Source: an uncultured Bacilli bacterium (GTDB lineage Bacteria > Bacillota_I > Bacilli_A > RF39 > UBA660). From it: a stretch of 6,776 nt of DNA. The notes under the pieces are model-generated. The model saw only the letters and a program-made list of their open reading frames with translations, was not told where the DNA came from and made no database searches. Both the position numbers and the translations under genes were made by a program. Shown here one piece after another: positions 1 to 5,355 of the stretch (position 1 is the first letter of the stretch; each line of letters begins with the position of its first letter). Where the stretch lies: the NCBI GenBank assembly GCA_947630415.1, contig CANRHM010000070.1, forward strand, positions 1 through 6,776, in the 5' to 3' direction.

Positions 1-416
1 ACGATATGAGTGGTGGAGCATATGAATATGTCATGGGTGCATTAGATGATGGAAATGGTAAGCCAAGAAGTGGTTATAGTACATCACAAAACTCAGGATT
101 TAACGGAGTATTAAATAGTGGTGGACCAGTATCAAATGGAAGAGAATTGCCAGACGAAAAATATTATGATCTATATAGTGGAAATGCAGCGGCAACAGCA
201 TGTGTCGGAGGAGTATGTTATGGACATGCTTTATCCGAAACGGCAGGATGGTATGGAGATTTTCAAATATTTGTAACCTCTTCGGGCCCGTGGTTCTTAC
301 GCGGCGGCGGCTATGGCGTTAGCTCGCGTGCCGGGGTGTTCTGCTTCTACACCAAGTACGGTTACGCGAGCGGCGACTCCTCGTTCCGCCTAGTGCTCGT
401 CCGCACAGGAGCGTAA
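1..416 (+). CDS. C-terminal end of a surface protein with an FGE/C-type-lectin-like domain (5' partial)
   Basis: The frame is open to the left edge: codons before the first ATG (position 6) already read in frame (GAT at 3-5), so this ATG is internal (YDMSGGAYEYVMG) and the true start lies outside. 136 residues follow that Met, ending at TAA 414-416. The end shows the layout of formylglycine-generating-enzyme-like / C-type-lectin-fold domains: PWFLRGG (residues 95-101 from that Met), AGVF (109-112) and a closing SFRLVLV (126-132). Cysteines at 66, 71 and 113 could form disulfides in an exported protein. The role is probably extracellular ligand binding. Missing catalytic context argues against a true sulfatase-activating enzyme, though most of the domain is outside the window. 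The upstream part is 39% GC with all eight Tyr codons TAT, whereas the last ~44 codons are 66% GC. It appears paralogous to the gene at 5356, whose visible part ends just before this segment would begin. The family resemblance is from memory, not from a search. Confidence 0.8.
   Translation, partial: DMSGGAYEYVMGALDDGNGKPRSGYSTSQNSGFNGVLNSGGPVSNGRELPDEKYYDLYSGNAAATACVGGVCYGHALSETAGWYGDFQIFVTSSGPWFLRGGGYGVSSRAGVFCFYTKYGYASGDSSFRLVLVRTGA
282..413 (+). other. GC-rich, adenine-poor 3' cassette; candidate DGR variable region
   Basis: By hand count these 132 bases contain 87 G/C (66%) and 15 A (11%), against 110 G/C in the preceding 280 bases (39%). The switch is abrupt, near the SSGPW codons, and runs to the stop codon. 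Many codons are NNC (TGC, TAC, ACC, AGC, GGC, GAC, TCC), the form expected when AAC template codons undergo adenine-specific mutagenesis. Tyr changes from TAT (8 of 8 upstream) to mostly TAC (3 of 4). The cassette encodes the last strands of a C-type-lectin-like fold, the usual position of a variable region in DGR target proteins. Without the template repeat or reverse transcriptase this remains inference. The alternatives are gene conversion between paralogues or an imported domain end. Confidence 0.5.
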
Positions 417-425
417 TATAAATAA

Positions 426-457
426 AGGAACCTATTCGTTTGTAGGTTCCTCTTTTT
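426..457. terminator. Bidirectional rho-independent terminator
   Basis: A perfect 9-bp stem pairs 426-434 (AGGAACCTA) with 443-451 (TAGGTTCCT) around an 8-nt loop, followed by TCTTTTT on the plus strand. On the minus strand the flanking A/T-rich bases give TTTATTTATATTA after the same stem, so it can also end the convergent ATPase transcript. The stop codon of that gene (432-434 on the plus strand) lies inside the left arm. The stem begins 10 bases after the stop of the plus-strand surface gene. Confidence 0.85.
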
Positions 458-1709
458 CTTTTTGATCTTGTTCTTCTAGTTTTTGTCTAGCTTTAACTAA
501 GACATCGTCATAGAGTTCATCTAGATCATTTTCAATTTCAATTAATTTATAAATTTCTTCAAAAGTAGTGTATCCTTCTAATACTTTTTCTAGTCCATCT
601 TGGAGTAGGGTACTTACATCTCTTGAATAAACTAAGTGTCTTAATTCGTCTTTGGATATATTTTCGTTACTTAGAGCATCTCTTATTTCATCGTCTATAA
701 CTAAAACTTCTTGGATAGCTTGACGACCTCGATAACCATTAATACATTTATCGCATCCATGGGCTTCAAAGACTTCTACCACATTTTTATTTAGTACTTG
801 TTTAAATACTTGTTTTTCAAAAAGTGTTGTTTCTCTTAATTTTTTACAGTGAGGACAAAGGGTTCGTGCTAATTTTTGAGAAACAATTCCAGTAAGAGCA
901 GAAGATAATAAATATCTTTCTACATCCATATCTAGTAAACGTTCAATGGTACTTAAGGAGTTGTTGGTGTGGATGGTTGATAATACTAAGTGTCCAGTAA
1001 TAGATGCACGAACGGCAATTTGAGCTGTTTCACTATCACGAATTTCTCCGATTAGTATAATATTGGGGTCTTGTCTTAAAATAGAACGAAGAACGGCTGC
1101 AAAGCTAAGACCTATCTCACTATTAACTTGAACTTGGTTAATACCTTCGATATTCATTTCTATCGGGTCTTCAACGGTAATAATATTCGTGTATTCTTTA
1201 TTCAATTCTTGAAGCATTGAGTAGGTGGTGGTACTTTTTCCGGATCCAGTAGCACCGGTTACTAGAATAATTCCATTTGGAACTTCCAACATTCTTTTTA
1301 CTTTCTCAAAATTTTTATGCGAAAAGCCTAAACTTTCAAGTCCTGCTAAACTTCTAGTATAGTCTAGGATACGAATAACGATTTTTTCTCCTTCGTTGGT
1401 AGGTAAGGCTGACACACGCATATCGAGGTCTCGGTCATCAATTCGACCTTTAATAGCCCCATCTTGGGGAAGACGTGTTTCAGTAATATTCATATTGGCA
1501 ATTAGTTTAATACGGGTAGTGAGGTTACGTTCGTATTCTCTTGGTATAATCGTATGATCTTGTAGAGCTCCATCGATACGGAATCTAATTTTTAGTCCTT
1601 CATCGACAGGATCCATATGAATATCGCTTGCTCGGCTCGTTACAGCAGTAACGATGATTTTGTTCGCAAGATCGACTATTGGTATATGTTCTAAGTCGTA
1701 CGCTACCAT
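432..1709 (-). CDS. pilB: PilB/GspE-family type IV pilus or type II secretion assembly ATPase
   Basis: This cytoplasmic hexameric ATPase powers polymerisation of (pseudo)pilins. In 425 residues, the N2 domain comes first (about 8-115, with the typical SDIHMDP at 28-34 and RIDG at 44-47). Then come Walker A GATGSGKST (152-160), the Asp box ITVEDPIE (177-184), Walker B IILIGEIRD (217-225) and the His box TGHLVLSTIHTN (238-249). A tetracysteine zinc site follows (C285, C288, C319, C322), as in PilB/GspE and unlike PilT. The N-terminal N1/MshEN domain of full-length PilB (usually ~560 residues) is absent, and residues ~391-425 form a charged, lysine/glutamate-rich tail. The ATG is supported by GAGGG (minus strand, 1720-1716) six bases upstream. 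It is divergent from two prepilin-like genes. No PilC/GspF, prepilin peptidase or retraction ATPase is visible, so pilus versus pseudopilus cannot be settled. The family call is very secure; the symbol is approximate. Confidence 0.93.
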   Translation of the reverse strand: MVAYDLEHIPIVDLANKIIVTAVTSRASDIHMDPVDEGLKIRFRIDGALQDHTIIPREYERNLTTRIKLIANMNITETRLPQDGAIKGRIDDRDLDMRVSALPTNEGEKIVIRILDYTRSLAGLESLGFSHKNFEKVKRMLEVPNGIILVTGATGSGKSTTTYSMLQELNKEYTNIITVEDPIEMNIEGINQVQVNSEIGLSFAAVLRSILRQDPNIILIGEIRDSETAQIAVRASITGHLVLSTIHTNNSLSTIERLLDMDVERYLLSSALTGIVSQKLARTLCPHCKKLRETTLFEKQVFKQVLNKNVVEVFEAHGCDKCINGYRGRQAIQEVLVIDDEIRDALSNENISKDELRHLVYSRDVSTLLQDGLEKVLEGYTTFEEIYKLIEIENDLDELYDDVLVKARQKLEEQDQKEKEEPTNE

Positions 1710-1756
1710 AACATTCCCTCGCTTTTTATTCTTTTTACCCTATATTTTTATCTTAT

Positions 1757-1772
1757 TTTATTATATAATAAA
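1757..1772 (+). promoter_or_regulatory. 16-bp palindrome with overlapping divergent -10 boxes; weak promoter of the prepilin genes
   Basis: Positions 1757-1772 (TTTATTATATAATAAA) are a perfect palindrome. The plus strand reads TATAAT at 1764-1769 and the minus strand reads TATAAT at 1765-1760, so the two -10 boxes share two base pairs. For the plus direction no good -35 is present at the right distance (TATATT at 1741-1746, 2 of 6 matches). The prepilin promoter is therefore either weak or helped by an activator. Confidence 0.5.
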
Positions 1773-1788
1773 TTTAGAAGATAGGCAA
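1760..1788 (-). promoter_or_regulatory. Promoter of the pilB-like gene
   Basis: On the minus strand, TTGCCT (1788-1783, 4 of 6 matches to the -35 consensus) lies 17 bases before a perfect TATAAT (1765-1760). This predicts a transcript start near 1753 and a leader of about 43 bases before the ATG at 1709. Confidence 0.6.
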
Positions 1789-1805
1789 GAAGGAATGATG
1801 TTTTT

Positions 1806-2378
1806 ATGAAAAGAATATCAAATCAAGGCTTTTTACTAATGGAGACTTTAATTGTAGCCGTTTTTGTTACAACGCTTACCATGTTTATATATCAAAATAG
1901 TCTTCCTCTTATGGGTGAATATGAACGACGTATCAATTACGATGATATCGATAGTGTCTATGCGGTCAACTTGGTTCGCAAAGTCTTATTGCACGATGAT
2001 AATATAGAGGCTTTAACAGAAGGAATTCTAGAAGGGGATACCGTTATTCGGGATATTACAGATTGTAGTTTATGGAAACAGACTACACTTTGTGATGAAA
2101 TCAAGAGGCAAACGGGAATTGTTCCCAGTACACTAGGTGCCAGTAACGATGGAAAAATCTATATTACGAGATATGAATTAAGTAAACTTAAAGATGAAAT
2201 TAAGGATAATCGTCTTTTTGAACGAAGTAATGATCGGGGCATTCGAACTTATATCAATTATTTACCTCGTTTTACAACGACTTCGGTTACGCAAGGATAT
2301 CGCCTTATTATTACTCGAAATGTTTTGACCGATACCAGTGAAATTCAAAAATTTGCGAATATCGAGGTGGTTCTATGA
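1806..2378 (+). CDS. Prepilin-like protein with class III signal peptide (pseudopilin)
   Basis: This is probably a minor pilin or pseudopilin, inserted in the membrane, processed by a prepilin peptidase and assembled by the ATPase encoded divergently. The N-terminus has the hallmark: short basic leader MKRISNQG, predicted cleavage after Gly8, then FLLMETLIVAVF with Glu at mature position +5 and a hydrophobic helix to about residue 30. The remaining ~160 residues are polar, with a Cys pair (C87, C96) that could form a disulfide outside the cell. At 190 residues it fits minor pilins. It shows no recognisable GspG/PilA C-terminal domain, so the exact class (GspH-, GspI- or PilV/PilW-like) is unknown. 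The start has AAGGA at 1790-1794, with a somewhat long 11-base spacing; ATGs at 1795 and 1798 are out of frame. Its stop overlaps the next start (ATGA), so the two are probably translationally coupled. Confidence 0.82.
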   Translation: MKRISNQGFLLMETLIVAVFVTTLTMFIYQNSLPLMGEYERRINYDDIDSVYAVNLVRKVLLHDDNIEALTEGILEGDTVIRDITDCSLWKQTTLCDEIKRQTGIVPSTLGASNDGKIYITRYELSKLKDEIKDNRLFERSNDRGIRTYINYLPRFTTTSVTQGYRLIITRNVLTDTSEIQKFANIEVVL

Positions 2379-2950
2379 TAAAAATGAATAAGAAGGGTAT
2401 GACTGTCATAGAAGTATTGATTAGTTTTGTCCTCATCATGATCATCTTAATTGCTTTATTTTCTATTGTCATGAATTATCGTGAAAAGGCAAATAAAGAA
2501 GAGTTGAGAGAAGAGTATATTTCTTTTAAGGCTATGGTCACTAAAGATATTCAAAATGACATTTTAAAGAAAGAATTACTAGAAGTAACCCCTGTAGAGC
2601 CTGCCTCTACTTGTGCTCCTGATGTGATTCAGTGCGTCAATTTAAAATTTAAAGACGGTACCGATAAAAACTTATTTGTCTACAATAAACAAACCGTGGA
2701 TGCGGTTCGAAACAAGTATATTCAATATGGAGATCAAAAATATAAAATAAGAGATGATATCCCAGAAGATAGTGAAATTCCAAGTGGAAGAACCGCACTT
2801 GATTATCAAAGCGTCAATGTATATGTAGGACGCCTATTTGAAAAAACGGTCGTTGATAATCATACGATTTATGGAATACATATTTCGCTTACTTATCTTG
2901 AATTTGGAGAAGATTTTGGTATTCATATTGTAGCCATGACAGATAATTAA
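2375..2950 (+). CDS. Second prepilin-like protein (pseudopilin)
   Basis: It starts inside the previous gene's stop (ATGA at 2375-2378), with AGGTGG at 2365-2370 inside the upstream gene, so the pair forms an operon. The leader MIKMNKKG is cut after Gly8, followed by MTVIEVLISFVLIM with Glu at mature +5 and a hydrophobic helix to about residue 33. A second in-frame ATG at 2384 (MNKKG) would leave the same mature protein. After the helix comes a charged segment (NYREKANKEELREEY), probably the extended N-terminal helix of a pilin, and then a polar domain with a Cys pair (C80, C87). The predicted role is a second minor pilin or pseudopilin acting with the first. Most of its sequence is not assignable to a named pilin class. 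The 3' end overlaps the convergent membrane-protein gene by 4 bases. Confidence 0.82.
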   Translation: MIKMNKKGMTVIEVLISFVLIMIILIALFSIVMNYREKANKEELREEYISFKAMVTKDIQNDILKKELLEVTPVEPASTCAPDVIQCVNLKFKDGTDKNLFVYNKQTVDAVRNKYIQYGDQKYKIRDDIPEDSEIPSGRTALDYQSVNVYVGRLFEKTVVDNHTIYGIHISLTYLEFGEDFGIHIVAMTDN

Positions 2951-3909
2951 AAATAAGATAAGAGCAAATAAACTAGACTACTAGCTAAAAGAGCATGCAC
3001 CATGCGTGCTTTTACAAACTTTTGATATTTTATTTTAGTATCACTTATAATACTGTAGACTTGCATATGAACACTTAACCCTCCAAAGGATAAGAAAAAA
3101 GTAACTAGACTTGCTTTCATAGAAATAGGAAGAGATAAAGTAGATACTTTGACGATGCCTTGAGTCATTTCTAATAGACCCGATAAAAAAGAAGAAGATA
3201 GATGCGATAAAGGAAGTATAGTATTTAAAAATTCATTGATCATTAAAAAGAAAGTCATGGTTCCAAGCATCAGAACTAAGGTTTCAAAAGTTTGAAAAAT
3301 AGCATTCTTTACAATTTGACCTAAATTTAAAGGATTATGAATCCTTTTTTGATGCATTAAAGAAAGGCCTTTTCGAAGAGAAATGGCTTCTTCTTTAGGC
3401 TTTTCTTTTGGTCTTGAAAAGAAGCCTATAATAAAGTTTGCAAGATAATGAACGATTAAGATAATAAGTGCAATACGAGGATTACTTTGAAGCATATTGG
3501 ATACAAATCCTAAAATAAATAATGGATTCGAAAAATGGGTGAATGTTAGAAGAATCGATGCTTCTTCTTCATTAATCATTTCTCTATCCAATAGATTTCT
3601 TGTGTATTTTGCTCCACTAGGAAATCCTGAAACCATACTCATAGCAAGCACAAAAGCGGTTTCTTTTTTTAAATGAAAGAACCTGGTCATCAATTTTTGA
3701 AAAAGACTTGCTAAAAGTTCAATCATTCCATATTCCATAAAAAAATGAGATAAAAAGAAAAAAGGAAACAAGGAAGGGATTAATTGATTCATCCAAAGCT
3801 GAATCGAAAAGGTTATCACTTTTTGCATTTCAAGCGAATGGGTCATTATAAAAAAGAAGGCCGTCAACAAAAGTAAACTTATTCCTACTGATACGAGTTT
3901 TCTATTCAT
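2947..3909 (-). CDS. ylbJ: YlbJ-like integral membrane protein (nucleoside-recognition/GATE family)
   Basis: This 320-residue polytopic membrane protein has about eight hydrophobic segments (near 5-23, 40-60, 84-97, 117-137, 146-164, 205-227, 262-280 and 303-319). Family-like signatures are PSLFPFFFLSHFF (45-57), SGFPSGAKYTRNLL (94-107), the FTHFSNPLFILGFV stretch (123-136) and FGGLSVHMQVYS (275-286). In Bacillus subtilis YlbJ is a sigma-E-controlled sporulation membrane protein whose biochemical activity is unclear; the GATE-type fold is shared with nucleoside transporters and FeoB. A hydrophilic loop lies around 166-195. The start at 3909 has a GGAAGAGAG-type ribosome site (minus strand, about 3924-3916). 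It is divergent from the ylbL-like gene, which matches the ylbJ-ylbK-ylbL neighbourhood of Bacillus without ylbK. No sporulation gene is otherwise visible, so the role in this organism is open. The family call is from recognised motifs, without a search. Confidence 0.78.
   Translation of the reverse strand: MNRKLVSVGISLLLLTAFFFIMTHSLEMQKVITFSIQLWMNQLIPSLFPFFFLSHFFMEYGMIELLASLFQKLMTRFFHLKKETAFVLAMSMVSGFPSGAKYTRNLLDREMINEEEASILLTFTHFSNPLFILGFVSNMLQSNPRIALIILIVHYLANFIIGFFSRPKEKPKEEAISLRKGLSLMHQKRIHNPLNLGQIVKNAIFQTFETLVLMLGTMTFFLMINEFLNTILPLSHLSSSFLSGLLEMTQGIVKVSTLSLPISMKASLVTFFLSFGGLSVHMQVYSIISDTKIKYQKFVKARMVHALLASSLVYLLLSYF
2989..3013 (+). terminator. Possible terminator of the prepilin operon, inside the antisense of the ylbJ-like gene
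   Basis: On the plus strand, 2989-2998 pairs with 3004-3013 (AAGAGCATGC and GCGTGCTTTT, 10 pairs including two G-U) around the 5-nt loop ACCAT, about 40 bases after the prepilin stop. The stem is fair, but only four T follow as its own distal arm, so termination would be weak. It lies in coding sequence of the opposite strand and could be coincidental. Confidence 0.3.
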
Positions 3910-3925
3910 ATTTATCTCTCTTCCA

Positions 3926-3934
3926 TGTTATAAT
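3926..3934 (+). promoter_or_regulatory. Extended -10 promoter of the ylbL-like gene
   Basis: TGTTATAAT (3926-3934) is a perfect extended -10 element (TGn followed by TATAAT). No good -35 is seen 16-18 bases upstream, which is tolerated for extended -10 promoters. The start would fall near 3941, giving a very short leader in which the ribosome site begins about 3 bases after the 5' end. It overlaps the divergent ylbJ -10 box. Confidence 0.55.
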
Positions 3935-3958
3935 AAATTAGATAAAGGAAATGATCAA
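3930..3958 (-). promoter_or_regulatory. Promoter of the ylbJ-like gene
   Basis: On the minus strand TTGATC (3958-3953, 4 of 6 matches) lies 17 bases before TATTAT (3935-3930, 5 of 6). The predicted start near 3923 leaves a leader of about 14 bases. The -35 box overlaps the first codons of the divergent ylbL-like gene. Confidence 0.45.
3944..3950 (+). promoter_or_regulatory. Ribosome binding site that questions the ylbL start
   Basis: AAAGGAA directly abuts the ATG at 3951, too close for normal initiation. It lies 9 bases before the in-frame TTG at 3960-3962, an ideal distance. Translation may therefore begin at TTG 3960, removing three residues. Confidence 0.5.
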
Positions 3959-4970
3959 TTTGTTTAATAAAGGATATGAAAAAGTTAAAAATTTCATGAA
4001 AGAAAACTATAAGTTTTTGCTTGTCTATCTTCTTTTACTAGCCCTCATTTTATGGCCTTTACCGTATTATATTTATACAGGAGGAGGCATTATTGCTATC
4101 AATGATCGGGTAAAAGTAGAAAATGAAAGTAAGAGTGAAGGTGGTTTTCATTTTGCTTATGTATCGCAGTTAAATGCCACCATATCAACGTATTTATTAA
4201 GTTATATTATCCCCGGATGGGATTTAGTACCCGTGGATACCATGCAATTATCGGAAGATGAATCCAGTCAAGATATTTTTGTAAGAGATCAAATGTTTTT
4301 AACGGATGCCAATCAAAATGCCGTGAAACTGGCTTATGAAAAAGCAGGAAAGACATTTACTGTTACAAAGACTACCAATTATGTGGTCTACATCATGGAT
4401 GAAGCCAAGACGGATTTAAAGATAGGAGATGCGATTCTATCTTGCGAAGGTATAGAAATAAATGATATTACGGATCTTCAAAAAATAGTAAAATCCAAAG
4501 AAGTAGGGGATCAAGTTTCCGTACACATCAAAAGAAATAATAACGAAATGGATGCTTCTTTTACAGTTCAAGATATCGAAGGCGAAAAACTAGCAGGACT
4601 TTCTCTAATGAAAGAAATTTCTTATGAAACGGATCCAAAACTTACGTTATCTTTTTCTTCTAATGAATCAGGTCCTTCGGGTGGACTCTTACTTGCTATT
4701 ACCATCTATGATAAACTAGTTGATGAAGATTTAACTAAAGGAAGAAAAATTGTAGGAACGGGTACCATCGATAGTGAAGGGAATGTAGGCTCTATTGGAG
4801 GAGTCGAATATAAATTGAGAGGCGCTGTTTCCAATAAAGCAGATCTCTTCATTGTTCCAAATGGTGAAAACTACGATGATTGTGTTCGTCTAAAAGAAGA
4901 AAATCATTATGATATTGAAATTGTAGGCGTTTCTACTTTTGAAGAAGCAATTACTTATTTAGAAAAATAA
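3951..4970 (+). CDS. ylbL: YlbL-like membrane-anchored PDZ and Lon-type (S16) serine protease
   Basis: This is a predicted single-pass membrane protease with its catalytic part outside the cell. In 339 residues: a membrane segment at about 22-42 (KFLLVYLLLLALILWPLPYY), a YTGGG motif (42-46) opening the extracellular part, a PDZ domain around 145-205 (LKIGDAILSCEGIEI at 156-170), and a Lon-type proteolytic domain from about 225. The Ser-Lys dyad is visible: GPSGG with Ser243, and GGVEYK with Lys288, 45 residues apart as expected for Lon-like proteases. In Bacillus subtilis, YlbL acts with CtpA to degrade the cell-division inhibitor YneA during recovery from DNA damage. Whether this organism has a YneA-like target is not visible here. 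Length and order fit the family. The annotated ATG has its ribosome site touching it, so the TTG at 3960 is a plausible true start. It is divergent from the ylbJ-like gene, repeating a known neighbourhood, and is followed by a strong terminator. Confidence 0.88.
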   Translation: MINLFNKGYEKVKNFMKENYKFLLVYLLLLALILWPLPYYIYTGGGIIAINDRVKVENESKSEGGFHFAYVSQLNATISTYLLSYIIPGWDLVPVDTMQLSEDESSQDIFVRDQMFLTDANQNAVKLAYEKAGKTFTVTKTTNYVVYIMDEAKTDLKIGDAILSCEGIEINDITDLQKIVKSKEVGDQVSVHIKRNNNEMDASFTVQDIEGEKLAGLSLMKEISYETDPKLTLSFSSNESGPSGGLLLAITIYDKLVDEDLTKGRKIVGTGTIDSEGNVGSIGGVEYKLRGAVSNKADLFIVPNGENYDDCVRLKEENHYDIEIVGVSTFEEAITYLEK

Positions 4971-5018
4971 AAAGAACCTAATTCCTAACTTTTTCTTTTC
5001 TAGGATAAGGTTCTTTTT
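4969..5018. terminator. Bidirectional terminator with a nested stem
   Basis: The arms 4969-4979 (AAAAAGAACCT) and 5008-5018 (AGGTTCTTTTT) pair over 11 bp. Inside, 4983-4987 (TCCTA) pairs with 5001-5005 (TAGGA) around a 13-base loop. The plus-strand T-run follows the stem and the A-run of the other arm gives a T-run on the minus strand, so it can stop both ylbL and the XRE gene. It includes the end of both coding regions: the ylbL stop at 4968-4970 and the regulator stop at 4978-4980. Confidence 0.8.
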
Positions 5019-5208
5019 GATTGGTTAAACCTAAAATGTAATCGATGCTGGTGTGATAGAACAAGGCCAGTTTTATAAGTCCATCGTAGTCTAGTTGATT
5101 TTCTTCATTTTCATACCTTGAATATTGTTGTTGTGATAGGTTCAATAATTTGGCAATATCCTTTTGTAAGAAGTCGTTATCTTCACTTACACCTCTTAAT
5201 CTGGTCAT
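4978..5208 (-). CDS. Small XRE-family helix-turn-helix regulator
   Basis: This is a 76-residue DNA-binding protein of the Cro/C1-type (XRE, HTH_3) class, made almost entirely of the DNA-binding domain. Counting from the chosen ATG, the helix-turn-helix covers about 14-35, with QKDIAKLLNLS and the recognition helix region SQQQYSRYEN (25-34). It is followed by LIKLALFYHTSIDYILGLTN (44-63), the usual packing helices. There is no separate sensor or dimerisation domain. A GTG in the same frame nine bases upstream (5217-5215) would give 79 residues, but that GTG is part of the ribosome site GAGGTG, so the ATG at 5208 is preferred. It is divergent from the large surface-protein gene and shares a 147-base intergenic region containing an imperfect palindrome. 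The inference is autoregulation and control of the surface gene. The target is not proven. Confidence 0.88.
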   Translation of the reverse strand: MTRLRGVSEDNDFLQKDIAKLLNLSQQQYSRYENEENQLDYDGLIKLALFYHTSIDYILGLTNQKEPYPRKEKVRN

Positions 5209-5214
5209 GGAAAA

Positions 5215-5220
5215 CACCTC
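5215..5220 (-). promoter_or_regulatory. Ribosome binding site fixing the XRE start
   Basis: The minus strand reads GAGGTG (5220-5215), then six bases, then ATG (5208-5206). The upstream in-frame GTG lies within the ribosome site itself, with no site of its own, which makes the longer form unlikely. Confidence 0.75.
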
Positions 5221-5252
5221 TAAATCATTTTCTCATAGGTGTTATTTTTACA

Positions 5253-5281
5253 TTGACTTATACACGGAAAACGAGTATCAT
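5253..5281 (+). promoter_or_regulatory. Sigma-A-type promoter of the right-hand surface-protein gene
   Basis: TTGACT (5253-5258, 5 of 6 matches) and TATCAT (5276-5281, 5 of 6) are separated by exactly 17 bases. Transcription would begin near 5288, giving a leader of about 68 bases before the ATG at 5356. A possible minus-strand -10 for the regulator, TATAAG (5262-5257), overlaps this -35, but I see no convincing -35 for it. Confidence 0.65.
5260..5278. promoter_or_regulatory. Candidate operator: imperfect palindrome inside the promoter
   Basis: ATACACG (5260-5266) and CGAGTAT (5272-5278) form an inverted repeat with six of seven positions paired and a 5-base spacer (GAAAA). It lies between the -35 and -10 boxes of the surface-gene promoter and overlaps the possible -10 of the regulator. 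A dimeric XRE protein bound here would block both. The link to the adjacent regulator is inference from position and symmetry. Confidence 0.4.
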
Positions 5282-5355
5282 GTTATTAGATAGTAGCATC
5301 TTGTATAGGAAATAAAAAGTAGTTCACACTAAAAAAGTATAAGGAGTTGTAATAA

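Noticed and set aside
6..8. ATG at 6 as the start of the left gene
   Set aside because: The frame is open upstream to the window edge, there is no room for a ribosome site, and the residues fit the inside of a surface domain (YDMSGGAYEYVMG).
282..413. Sequencing or assembly chimera explaining the GC-rich cassette
   Set aside because: The reading frame continues without break through the switch, the domain ends properly at SFRLVLV, and a stop and terminator follow at once, so a functional coding end is more likely.
6..416. True formylglycine-generating enzyme (sulfatase activator)
   Set aside because: The resemblance is to the fold only; no catalytic cysteine arrangement of that enzyme is recognisable in the visible part, and the partner paralogue has an export leader plus a beta-rich domain typical of surface proteins.
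5215..5217. GTG start giving a 79-residue regulator
   Set aside because: The GTG is part of the ribosome site GAGGTG that serves the ATG at 5208, and family members usually begin at about the MTRLR position.
5118..5315. 65-codon plus-strand open frame across the XRE gene and its upstream region
   Set aside because: Mostly antisense to the well-supported HTH gene, no ribosome site, no recognisable domain, and it runs through the promoter of the surface gene.
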